Source of the DNA: Halichoerus grypus
Taxonomy: Eukaryota; Chordata; Mammalia; Carnivora; Phocidae
Assembly (NCBI RefSeq): GCF_964656455.1
Contig: NC_135720.1
Coordinates: 57,314,598-57,378,597, forward strand
Reading direction: 5' to 3'
DNA length: 64,000 bases
Part shown: in pieces, positions 25,203-36,080 of the stretch
Layout: every line of letters begins with the position of its first letter
How positions within the stretch are numbered: position 1 is the stretch's first letter
The notes under the pieces: generated by a model
Seen by the model: only the letters and a program-made list of their open reading frames with translations
Database searches by the model: none
What the model was told of the DNA's origin: nothing
Program-made: the position numbers and the translations under genes

Positions 25203-25885
25203 AAAATAAAGTCACTACATGACACAAACTGAGGGTTGCTGGAGTGGTGGGGGGTGGGAGGGATGGGGTGGCTGGGTGATAAACATTGGGGAGGGTATGT
25301 GAATTGTGTAAGACTGATGAATCACAGACCTGTACCTCTGAAACAAATAATACATTATATGTTAAAAAAAAAAAAAGGAGGGGGGTGCCTGGGTGGCTCA
25401 GTCGGTTAAGCGGCTGCCTTCGGCTTGGCTCGGGTCATGATCCCAGGGTCCTGGATAGAGCCTTGCATCGGGCTCCCTGCTCAGCGGGGAGCCTGCTCCT
25501 CCCTCTCCCTCTGCCTGCCTCTCTGCCTACTTGTTCTCTCTCTCTGTCAAATAAATAAATAAAATCTTAAAAAAAAAAAAAAAAACGAAGATAGTAGGAA
25601 GGGAAAAATGAAGGGGGGGCATCGGAGGGGGAGACGAACCATGAGACACTATGGACTCTGAGAAACAAACTGAGGGTTCTAGAGGGGAGGGGGGTGGGGG
25701 GATGGGTCAGCCTGTTGATGGGTATTAAAGAGGGCACGTTCTGCATGGAGCACTGGGTGTTATACGCAAACAATGGATCATGGAACACTACATCAAAAAC
25801 TGATGTAATGTATGGTGATTAACACAACGTAATAAAATAAAATTTAAAAAATTAAAAATAAATAAAATAAAGTCACTACATGACA
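25203..25885 (+). mobile_element. Younger L1 3'-UTR fragment with 22-bp target duplication, SINE inside
   Basis: Positions 25225-25863 hold an extremely 5'-truncated carnivore L1 consisting only of 3' UTR. It shares acaaactgagggtt, ggcacgttctgcatgg and gatgtaatgtatgg with the 3' UTR of the minus-strand L1 at 53911-54374. A perfect 22-bp direct repeat flanks it at 25203-25224 and 25864-25885. Two G-rich quadruplex-prone blocks lie at 25246-25276 and 25684-25706. It sits directly behind the tail of the older L1. Confidence 0.92.
25380..25583 (+). mobile_element. Carnivore SINE inserted in L1 3'-UTR A-rich site
   Basis: The head ggtgcctgggtggctcagtcgg starts near 25383, and the tail aataaataaataaaatctt plus A-run ends near 25585. 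It splits the L1 3' UTR at an internal A-rich segment (25360-25375). The matching purine tract of the full-length L1 at 54174-54200 is intact. The exact target duplication is hidden in A-runs. Confidence 0.9.
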
Positions 25886-25987
25886 TACAACTAGAATTTT
25901 TAAAATCTTTATAGACATGGTCCTTGAATAATGGACCAGAATTCTTTATCACACATGCTTGCACACACATTTTTAAATTTTTATTTA

Positions 25988-26225
25988 AAATTTTTTACTG
26001 GGACACCTGGGTGGCTCAGTCGTTAAGCGTCTGCCTTCAGCTCAGGCCATGATCCCAGGGGCCTGGGATTGAGCCCCACATTGGGATCCCTGCTTGGCGG
26101 GAAGCCTGCTTCTCCCTCTCCCACTCCCCCTGCTTGTGCTCCCTCTCTCGCTGTGTCCCTCTCTATCAAATAAATAAATAAAATTTTAAAAAAATAAAAT
26201 AAATTAAAAAATAAATTTTTTACTG
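25988..26225 (+). mobile_element. Full-length carnivore SINE, 13-bp target duplication
   Basis: The body is 26001-26212. The direct repeat aaattttttactg lies at 25988-26000 and 26213-26225. The A-tail has degenerated to aaaaaaataaaataaattaaaaa. It inserted at the edge of an old antisense L1 3' end that continues at 26226. Confidence 0.95.
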
Positions 26226-26335
26226 TTTTAATTTTTAACTGAAATATAGTTAACATGCAATGTTATATTAGTATCATAGGTACAACAGTGATTTGACAAT
26301 TCTTAACATTACACTACACTCACACTCATTTTCCT
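26226..26335 (-). mobile_element. Ancient L1 3'-end relic, antisense
   Basis: The phrase actgaaatatagttaacatgcaatgttatattagta...ggtacaacagtgatttgacaa matches the antisense of mammalian L1 3' ends. A related relic lies at 62323-62400. Confidence 0.6.
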
Positions 26336-27700
26336 TTTGATGCCGCCACAATTCTTTAAATACCTCCTGTTACACCCACTGGCAGAAAGGGACATGCCTC
26401 TGTGATGGCCAGTGCTCCAAACCAGTGGTTGTCAACAGCTCTGTCATCACACACTGGTGTGCAGTGAAGGCTAAAAAGGAAGAGGAGAGTTAGAGCCGGC
26501 ACAGCCTGCATGGGTCCGCCGTCTCCATCTGTTGTCTCAGCAGCGCGCCACTGAGCCTCTGAGAGGAAGCTGTGCGTTCCACACCATCCTGCAGCATCAA
26601 CATTCACGTGGCTGGGTCAGACGTACCTTTCCCTTCACCACCATGAGAATGGATTTAACAATTTGAGCAAAGGTGCTCATGTCTTAGTTACTTCTCAATT
26701 CTCATGCCCTCAGATACATCTGCCATTAAATAAAACTGTGTTATCTTCTTAGACATTGCTTGTTTCCAAAAGATTGAAGGAATTTTAATAAAATAAACTG
26801 GGCTTCTGCTTCAAAACAAGAGAGTAAGGAAACATGCCCACCTTCCATTTGAATAAACAAATAAACCAGTATCTTCTTGTAACAACAGAAAATGTTATTA
26901 ACAGGGAAAAATCCTGCAACACAACACATATTGGGGGAAATTGCCATCAATAGACTTCTCCACATAGATGCCATATCAGATCATCACATTGATGGGTAAA
27001 CTAATATTTGAAATTAGGAGGGAGAAAAGGGGGAAAGCAGGTTTTTTTTTTTCCATAAGGGAAATGCAAAAGTGCTATGTTTACACTATGCAGTCATTCT
27101 AAAATTGGCATTCAGAATGAGTAGGTTCTCTAGCCTGCTTGCCAGTTCCCCCACCAAAGTATTTCAAAATGACGATTGTAAGGCACTATTCCTTTTGCTT
27201 ACGGTATGCCTTCTATTTGTGGAGAGACAGATTGGAGATTCACAGTTACAAAGAAAACACATACTAGCTCTATATTAATGACATATTCCCTTACTTAAAT
27301 TTGGAGAAGCAGGGTGAATGAAAAAATAAGCATATCTAGGCATGTTTTGGTGAAATTTTGGATAATCAAATAGATTCCAGAGAGGAAAATACAGAACCAG
27401 GTGCATCAGCAACATTGTGTGCAAAAGAGAGAGAGAGCATGCGCCTGCAAATGTCACTTAAATTTATGGGGAAAAATATTTGCAAGCTAGAATTCTATAC
27501 CACACAAAATTAAACGAAAGGACATTTTTAGATATAAAATATCTCAGAGATTTTCAGAAATATGTTTAAAAATGTACTCTAGGGTTTTGCACAAAATATA
27601 TCATAGGTTTTCTGAAACACTTATTAAAGAAAATACTCCAGCACCATAATATGGAATACACCAAAGAGATGTTTTGAAAATCCTAAAAACCATGGCCCTA
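26336..27700. other. Unannotated stretch with a CpG-containing pocket
   Basis: 26480-26620 is GC-richer than its surroundings, with CpGs in gtccgccgtctcc and cagcgcgccactg and one CACGTG E-box at 26603-26608. I do not recognise a repeat or a gene there. The rest is AT-rich. Confidence 0.45.
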
Positions 27701-27785
27701 ATATATATATATAGATATATAATGTATATATAAAATATACATGATGTATATATATTATATACTCAATATATTATATAATAAATAC
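27701..27785. repeat. AT-rich microsatellite
   Basis: A (TA)n tract with imperfect TATATAAAATATACAT units. No function is indicated. Confidence 0.85.
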
Positions 27786-28020
27786 ATTTAATCACTCTAT
27801 ATGTCACTATATATGTCACTAAAATGACAGAGAAAGATAAAGATAAAACAAAAATTCAACCTAGGAAAAAAAAGAGATAATTTAAAAACAGAAGAGAACT
27901 TTAAACAAATTCTAATTAATATACTCAGTGTCATATAAAAGGCTTGCTTTAGGCCCCTAAGTTTTGCAATAATTAGATTGGTAAAAATAGTAATTGGAAC
28001 ATTCATCGTAAGATAATAAA

Positions 28021-28200
28021 CTACAGGTTTCCCCAACTACCCAAAAGTAGGATGTTTCTACAAAAAACTTTCATAAGTTGAAATGGCGTAAGGTAAACAA
28101 GAAATTACCATTAATTTATATGGAAGATTTTTTTTTAGCGCTGCCAGACCCCAAAAATAACCTCTGGTAGGCTTTTCTGATACCTTAGGACACATCTAGT
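28021..28200. mobile_element. Possible ancient interspersed repeat
   Basis: The phrase tttccccaactacccaaaagtagg, a ttcataagttgaaatggcgtaag segment and attaccattaatttatatgg recur genome-wide in mammals as I remember them. I cannot name the family. Confidence 0.35.
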
Positions 28201-28362
28201 TAATGGATGCACAAAGCAAATCAAGATAAAGCACATATATAGTGACATATATAGTGATTTATATGGGTAATACATCAGCTGATTCTAGTAATATCATCAA
28301 GGTTATGAATAAAGATAGTGGGAAAGAGAGTGGAGGTGGGCTTCCTCTGCTGTTGGATGACT

Positions 28363-28427
28363 AGTTTTTTTTTTAATTAATTAATTAATTTTTTTATTAC
28401 GTTCAATTAGCCAGCATATAGTAGTTC
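28363..28427 (-). mobile_element. Small L1 3'-end stub, antisense
   Basis: A T-run followed by (AATT)n, then ttattacgttcaattagccagcatatagtag, resembles the antisense 3' terminus of a carnivore L1 subfamily. It is only about 60 bp long. No target duplication is evident. Confidence 0.45.
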
Positions 28428-29957
28428 TATCTCCCAGTTGGTACCTCTCTTTAGGACAAAGTCGGAGTGATAAACGCAGGAACAGGTTTTGTGTAATTGT
28501 GTGATTGTTGTGTTCACGTGACAGTAAGTCATCTTGAACATGCTGTAAGGTCTTCAAATGCTGGGAAACCTGAACCTTGTTCTGAGGCATTCATAGCCAC
28601 AATAGAGCTATTTCTATAGAAAATTGTCTGTTTTTTCTTTTACATAAAGGGCATACAGATTTTGTCAGATGATAAGCCTTGTATTAGCTCTACTATGGGG
28701 AGGAGGTTTAGGATGGCCAAGGAGCACAGTTATACCATAAATAGGACTTGAAGTAACTTTCCTGAGCCAGTCTTATTTCTCATCTTGGCTCTCAGTTGTT
28801 TCTGCTGATGTAGGAAAAAATCACTGGGATTGTGACAACCAGGACTCTTTTTGCCAGTGCAGATAATTTACCTCTTACTTTATTTAATAATATAGATTCT
28901 TATCATGAAAATGTAAATACATACTCTCTTGTCTAGACCTTATAACTCTTTGACCAAATTTGGATGAATTTCTAATTAGCTACTCCTATACATATGAAAG
29001 TTAAAAAAAAGAAATTTCTTAATTCTTAATTCTTAATGAGAAATATTTTACCCATTCTACTTCTGAGGCTAAGGATTACATTTTCATTAATATCTTTGGT
29101 CATTTTAATAAAAAATATACTATAGTATAATAGATTGTTTTCAGTATATTAAGCTAATATAATTCATTTACCTTAATAAATGGATAAATATTTTAGAATG
29201 GAGCTTCAAAATATATGTGTAATCATTTGAGTAGTGAAGTACTGTTTTCATCTATATCAGAGCATAGATGGATTTTAGTTTGCTATAAATGTTTAACATC
29301 CTGCTTAGTTTATAATTGCTTCACCTCCAGATTAATATGATTTTTAAAGCTTAACAATATCATTTGAAAATTAATTTAAAATAAGAACTATTTTGTCTAA
29401 GTAATTTGAAAGTCTCTGACAATCAAACTTAATATTGACCTCTGAAGCAACCTCAAGAATGCCCTGACTTCTTATTTTCTGATGATTGAAAACTGTGGTG
29501 ATACTATATTTCTGAAGACCACATACCTACTATTCATTTGATTTGATTTGAATTATTATTTTTTTTTGTACAAAATATAGTTTGTCAATCTGAACCCAAA
29601 ACAACTGAAGATTTTGGCATAGTAGCGGGGATATTTCACCAAGCAAGATTTTGTTTCACAGTTAAGTCTTTGTTCCAAACCTAAAATAACACAGACATGC
29701 GTTTGCGCAAACATTACACCACATCAAACAAAATCAAACAAAATACAATATATGCGCACAACTCCACAAACATACATGAAACTCTACCATTTTGAAATAC
29801 CAAATTGTTCTTTTATGTTACTTGTAGGTACTTAATTGCTAGGGTCCACTAAATCTTTTGAGAATTGTAAAATGTAAGTTAAATTAACTGCATCTAGGCA
29901 AAACCCAAGTCCATAGTAAAAGATATAAAATTTCTAAACAGCTTTGCTTTTGAAAGG
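28428..29957. other. AT-rich unannotated stretch
   Basis: Nothing identifiable on either strand. Confidence 0.55.
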
Positions 29958-30186
29958 GGGCACCTGGGTAGCTCAGTTGGATGAGCGTCCCACTCTTGGT
30001 TTCTGCTCAGGCCATGATATCAGTGTCCTGAGATCAAGCCCCATGTCCAGCTTCCCTCTCAGTGGGGAGACTGCTGGGTGTTTTCTCCCTCTGCCCCTTC
30101 CCCGACATGTGTGCACGCATGCTCATACATACTCTCTCTCTCTCAAATAAATAAATAAATAAATCTTTTAAAAAAAGGAAAGTAGC
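29958..30186 (+). mobile_element. Older carnivore SINE subfamily
   Basis: The body is about 29958-30177. The head continues gttggatgagcgtcccactcttggtttctgctcagg, different from the younger copies (ttcggctcaggtc), which points to an older subfamily. It ends in (AAAT)n, aaatctttt and an A-run. The next SINE sits directly in this tail. Confidence 0.9.
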
Positions 30187-30391
30187 TGGGCGCCTGGGTG
30201 GCTCAGTTGGTTAAGCAACTGCCTTCGGCTCAGGTCATGATCCTGGAGTCCCGGGATCGAGTCCCACATCGGGCTACCTGCTCAGCAGGGAGTCTGCTTC
30301 TCCCTCTCCCGCTCCCCCTTCTTGTGCTCTCTCTCTCACTGTCTCTCAAATAAATAAATAAAATCTTAAAAAAAAAAAAAAGGAAAGTAGC
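30171..30391 (+). mobile_element. Younger SINE inserted into the tail of the preceding SINE
   Basis: The body is 30187-30375. The 16-bp repeat aaaaaaggaaagtagc lies at 30171-30186 and 30376-30391. The repeat starts inside the A-tail of the upstream SINE, so the order of insertion is clear. Confidence 0.93.
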
Positions 30392-32150
30392 ATACTTAGT
30401 CAACTTAGGCAAAGATTAATCTTATCTAATGTTAGTTTTCAAACTATATATCCTGCTATGCTTTTGCAAAGTAATAAAATTCTTATGTTTATTAGGCTAG
30501 CACTAATGATCCCCCAAAAAAGTGATAGTTTACAAAGAAAGTGATCACATATAATTAGCAGAAGTGTTAAATAATTTATGTTTTAATGAAATTTCATATT
30601 AAACTAGGCACCTATGTTTTAATCTACATAGTTTAAGTGTATCTTATTTTTTAAGTTCTTATTCATTGATCCACATATGAATCAAATAATCCTTATGAAC
30701 ACTCACGAAAGTATGAGAGATTCAAATATAAATTTGATATTAAGTGATTGATTTGCATAGAAAAGACATTTGAAAGTAAAACTAAATAACTGCTAAATTC
30801 ATCTCTAATAGAAGAAAATTCAACTAGAGGGATTTTAAGTTCAGTGCATTTGGCACAGAATTAATTTAAATTAAAAAAAAGGAAGAACCTATAATAAAAG
30901 TTCAAATTATTGAAAGATAAAATTAAAATATTTAGTTATTTAATCAAAAAATTGGAAATAGAATTTTCAGAATTAGGTGTTAGTTTCACAGAATTCAATT
31001 TTCTAACTGTCGAATTACTTCAAAAGTTGAAAGTTATATATTTAGGAACAGATGTTGTATTGAATTATATGCTCTTGTGCCTGAATGAAACAAAAATTAT
31101 AAGGATATATAATAGGATTTTCATTTTCCAGATTATTAGTTCTGCCATGGGCCACAAGACAAAGCATTTTAGATTGCTGAATTCATTCATATGGAGCAAA
31201 AACAGTTTCAAAAGATGAAAATGGAAGTATTTCATTTATAAGGAGGAAGATTCATTTGTTTTGAGGATTATAATATTATAAGAAACATAGCTTTTATAAT
31301 GCCAGAATAGCTGTTTTGCAGTTTAGGAACCCCAGAAAACATTCCTTAGACTATAAATAAAGAACACTTTGAAGTTTAACCAATATCTGAAAATCATCCT
31401 CACATTAAATAGTCAGTAACTGTATTTCTTCTATGCTCACTTTAAATTAGGAACATTTGAGGGAATTTTAGATATTCTGTGTTTCTTGGTGTCTTATTAA
31501 CATAAGTCATTCTGACGTTTTAGCAATGAAGTGCTAAAGGAGGCTCCTATTACATCTGAAAGCTGATTGGTTTTTTTTGTTTTTTTGTGTTGTTTCATTT
31601 TGAGAGCTGATTGTTAGTGTTCAGGAATTTTGTGAGCACATTGGTAGTTTGAAATCAGCCACGGTATGAGTATTTACACCACGTACTTGGCAAATGCGAC
31701 AAATCAAGTTTTCTTCCTTCATTTCTTTTTTTTTCCTGTTTTTCTCCTGGAGAAACTGTTGTTAATTTTTTATCAGCACATTAGTGGTTTTATCATTCCC
31801 AGTGCTCATATATGTGAGAAATTTTTTAAATAGCCCTGACTGTAAATACAGTGATTGGTGAATTTCTTTGTGAATGAACCATTGGTTTCTTACAAAATTC
31901 TACTCTCACTTCTCTACTCCTGTCACTCTACAGAAGGCCACTTTCCACATCCCAAAATATTATTCTTCACAGAGCCATCAGATACATCTTGCCAGATTTT
32001 CAGCATATAATTTTTCTGTTCCTTTATCTGATACTTCTGTTTATCTTAACTCTGTCCTGAAACTCTCTGTTCAATGTTCTGTTTCTTTGCATCCCACCCT
32101 CTACTCTAGTCAAATGGGTCAGCTTTCCAGTGCTATCATTTTTGTTATAT
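30392..32150. other. AT-rich unannotated stretch
   Basis: The frame at 30910-31218 (102 codons, plus strand) is AT-driven and has no recognisable domain. The 5' part of the frame at 31874-32341 lies in unique sequence and then runs into a SINE, so it is not a credible gene. Confidence 0.5.
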
Positions 32151-32324
32151 ATTTCTCTTTTCCTTGGGGCGCCTGGGTGGCTCAGTTGGTTAAGCGGCTG
32201 CCTTCTTCTCAGGTCATGATCCCAGGGTCCTGGGATCGAGCCCCTGCTTCTCCCTCTCCCTCCGTCTGCTGCTCTGCCTACTTGTGCTCTCTCTCTATCT
32301 CTGTTAAATATTTTCTCTTTTCTT
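32151..32324 (+). mobile_element. Internally deleted carnivore SINE
   Basis: The head ggggcgcctgggtggctcagttgg starts at 32166. After gatcgagcccc the sequence jumps to tgcttctccctctcc, losing about 30 bp of the usual ...gcatcgggctccctgctcagcgggaagcc segment. The tail is almost absent (gttaaatattt). The flanks are near-identical pyrimidine target copies, tatttctcttttcctt and ttttctcttttctt. Confidence 0.85.
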
Positions 32325-32621
32325 TTTTTAATTTAATTTAATTTTATTATGTTATGTTAGTCACCATACAGTACATCATTGATGCAGTGTTCCATGATTC
32401 ATTGTTTGCTTATAACACCCAGTGCTCCATGCCATATGTGCCCTCCTTAATACCCATCACCGGGCTGACCCATCTTCCCCCACCAAAACGCTGTTTGTTT
32501 CTCGGAGTCCATAGTCTCTCATGGTTTGTCTCCCCCTCTGATTTCCCCCCCCTTCATTTTTCCCTTCCTTCTCCTTATGTCTTCCATCATATGGTTTCTC
32601 TTATTTGTTTTCTCTTTTCTT
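32311..32621 (-). mobile_element. 5'-truncated L1 3'-UTR fragment, minus strand
   Basis: Positions 32325-32607 are the antisense of the carnivore L1 3' UTR (catgattcattgtttgc, ataacacccagtgctccatg). They are homologous to the L1 end at 53928-54160. A perfect 14-bp repeat, ttttctcttttctt, lies at 32311-32324 and 32608-32621. Short frames here are UTR by-products. Confidence 0.92.
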
Positions 32622-33899
32622 AGAAAGTTCTTTATGTTCTCTGAATTTTTGAAATCCTACTCATTTTTCAAAGCCCAGGTCTGGTTTTTTCCAATTTGTA
32701 GGAAGAAATATCAATATGATAGAAGTATAACACTGCAAATATATCTTCTTGCATAGGGATTAACCAAGGTGTTATGGAATAAAGCATATATGATTTAGGA
32801 GGTACTTGTTAAGAAGAATGCAAATTTTAAATGTGAATATTAGGTTATGGTGAACATGAAAATGCACTGCTCAGATATTCTGTTGCAGGAAGCACAGATC
32901 TCACGGGGCAGGAAAGAAATTATGTACCAAAGGAGCTGCAAGAATTGACTATATTCAGTGACAGAAGCTAGGGAAGGATCCTGGGATTAAATTATGTGGG
33001 TGCTAGTTTGAGAGGGGTGTTTTGAACTTAAGAGTGGAGAAGGAAGGCATTGATTTAGGGATACTTTTTCATGACATGAGATTAAATATTCTGGCAAGAA
33101 TTCCAAGAGATAAGGCAAACACACCACCAGCATGGCTCTTAGAAGACTTGAGAAAGTGATGGTCAATACTGGAAAGTAGAATGTCCAAGTTGCCCTGGAA
33201 GATTATATGGGAAGGAATAAGGGGACATGCATATGCTGTAATAGATATATGATGTCATGTCAGACGACCCACCAGGGGGTTATGTTCCATGAGAGGACCC
33301 GTGGACATGACACTCACAAAGGCCGTTAGGAATGAGTTCGTGGGAGTTTTATTAAACCATAAAAAGTTCCATCATGTCTCTTCTCTGCAGTATGGTGATG
33401 ACTATAGGACAAGCAGTCACAGAGCTGGGCTCTTTAATATCCTGCGGGATGATAGAATCCTGAAGTAATAGTGACCATAAGCGTCACTGAAACACCAGAA
33501 GCTAGAAGGCCATGATTACAATAATAAATGGCAAATTCAGAGGGGAAGCGAAGGGACCTAGATCTGGAGGAGTTTTCAGATACAGTTAACAGAGTCTGGT
33601 ACCCTTAAAAACAAATTAGATGAATGGAGGATAAGGATGCTACTTAACATTCATAACCAGGAAATAAGAACAAAGGGGCAAAAGGCTGACAGCAATCATC
33701 CCAATAAAATGTCATAAATCCCTTGCTCACTTCCTAGATTTGGAACAGTTTTTAGATTTGAAATATGTTGATTGAAGAATTATCCAGGAAAAAAGGACCC
33801 TGCAACAGCAGAGTGATTATATAAAGTACTGATCCCCCCAAGTCCTTCCCAAAAGGGGTCTATGACAATTATGACTCTATACTCAAAGGAAAGGTAAAT
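32622..33899. other. Unannotated stretch upstream of an ERV relic
   Basis: No repeat is recognised with confidence. 33250-33480 could hold part of the neighbouring endogenous retrovirus, but I cannot place it. Confidence 0.4.
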
Positions 33900-36080
33900 A
33901 CCTAGATGGGTATATATGGACTATAGGACACAGCAACTAAGCCGACCCTGGAAACTCAACTACCCTCATGGCCTACTTGGCAGAGTGGGGATTTAAGCAC
34001 CAAACAATAAATGGATTTCTTGTTAAAGTCTATCTCAGTAGGCCCACTTGTTCCCTGGACTCGCTCTATGATCATTTTCTCAGTCCCTGGGGATAAAACT
34101 GGAACAGATATACCCGGCAATTTGAGTAGCCACTACATTGTTTCTTTGACCTTTGGGAATAAGCTTGATAGTGGGAAAGGTCAAGTGAAAAACCTCTGAG
34201 ACGAAATTAAAACTAAAATTACATTCCAGGGGGATGCATCAAATTAGCACCACCATTAAAAACTTAAAGTATTCAGGATCAATGGTTCCTCTTACGTTGC
34301 TATTTAACTTACTATTCTGGCCCTGCAGAAACAGAATGAACCTTGGAGCGTCACTGTAGTCTATGACAGGCTCAACCAAGTAGAAGCATAGATTGCAGCT
34401 ACTGGGCCGGTTGTAGCATCATTGCTAGGAAGATGACTACGGTGCAGGGCATACAGCCATTGATTCAGTGACTGCATTGTTTTCTATTCCATGTACAACA
34501 GAGAATCAGAAACCCTTTTCATTCATATGGAGTGGAAAATAATAGTCATTTATTGTTTTGCCTGAGGATTATGTCACCTATTTTGCCTTCTATGATAATA
34601 TAGAAAGAGAAATCTGTAGAGACTGGGTATCTCATAAAGCATCACACTGATCCATTGTATTTACTGATACCGTGTTGTTATGATATGTGACACATGAGGT
34701 GATTAGCACACTGGAGAATTTGGTGAGATACATACCATCCAGAAAACGCATGACAAATCTACAAAGTTTAGGAAGCATTCCAATTTGGCCAGTTTTTAAG
34801 AGTATAACATTCAAGGGCATGCCAGACAGATATCTTTTTGATATAAAAACCAAATTAATAGTGCTGCATCCTCTACAACAAAGAAGAAAACACTTCAAAA
34901 ATAGCATGATAAGTACATGAAAGGGTGGTCACACTCACAGAGATAAAGATTATATATAGACCCAGTAGTATGGACTCCATCTTACCAATACCAATATAAC
35001 TACTGTGGTCTATGAATGTCCAAATTGTGAGCAACAGAGACGAATACTAAGCCCCCAATACAAAACTATTCCCTTGAAGAGATCAACTTGTAACCTGTCT
35101 CAATTGAGTCCCTTCCATCTTGGAAGGGCCAAAAGTTTTTCTTCATAGGGATAAATATCTATTTTAAGTATAGGTTTTCATTCCAGTCTTCAGAGCCTTA
35201 GCAGGCAACCATTCAGGGTGCTTACGGAACACCTGATTCACAGGTGCAGGCATAGCATCTAAGCTAGGCTACTGACTTCACAGTGAAGGGTGTGTGGGAG
35301 TCAGCCATGACCCATGAGCTATTCCATCCAGAAGCAGCCAGACACATAGAAACTTGGAAGGCATAACTGAAGTGACAGCTTGAAGGCAATACTCTGAAAG
35401 GAAAAAGTGCCACTTTTCAAGATGTTGTGCATTCATTAAATCGGAGATCTTAATTGGTGTTTGTCCTTAGTAGGAATAATATACTGGCCCAAGAACAAAG
35501 GGCTGAAAGCATAAGTAGCTTCTCTTACCATCCCTTCCATTGAACTCGTGGGGGAAATTTGTGAGAAAATTCCAATCCCCAAGACTCTGAGTTATGCAGG
35601 GTTGTAGTTTTTGTCTCCAAAGAGGGAAATTCCCTCCAGGGAATATAGCAAGGAGAAGTTCACATTAAACTACAAGCTATGGCAGCCACCAGGATACTTT
35701 GGATTTCTGAAACCCAAAGACTAGCAGATAGATAACAAAGTTGCCATCTTTGCAGGAGCAATTTATATTGACCATCAGGAGGTAGCAGGGCTGCTTATAC
35801 ACAATGGGTACACAGAAGAATATATGTGGAGCTCATGTGATTGATTTAGGTGCCTCCTGGTACTTACTTTTCCCATATATCTATAAGTAGACAAGTCCAG
35901 GATCTCCAGCCTGAGAGGATATGATTTGCCTCAGGCTTCCCAGGATTGTTGGTTTGGATCACATTACCAGATGACAGCAGAGGGTCAGAGGAATTTTGAA
36001 TGCATAGTCATGGAGGAAGAGGATGAGTATCAGTTGCACCCCAATGTCAACTACAGTATTGAGATCTGTAGTTCTTCTTA
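33900..36080 (+). pseudogene. Ancient ERV-L-class endogenous retrovirus interior, pol remnants
   Basis: The order of fragments follows an ERV-L pol interior on the plus strand. Protease-side material lies around 33960-34200. The start of the reverse-transcriptase region is at about 34230-34440. An RT palm/thumb relic lies at 34490-34920, where the expected aspartate-pair motif near 34653-34671 is destroyed. An integrase zinc-finger half is visible at 35014-35031 as a Cys-x2-Cys pair (ECPNCE). Material resembling the pol 3' end follows at 35650-36060. The RNase H region appears deleted between about 34920 and 34990. Stops and frameshifts occur throughout. No envelope and no clear LTRs are seen. 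It is an inert fossil. Family assignment is by pattern memory; MaLR elements normally lack this pol material, which favours ERV-L. Confidence 0.65.

Noticed and set aside
30910..31218. 102-codon frame in AT-rich DNA
   Set aside because: Composition is AT-driven, with no family resemblance and no flanking gene signals.
31874..32341. 155-codon plus-strand frame
   Set aside because: Its last third is SINE sequence, and the first part has no recognisable domain or start context.
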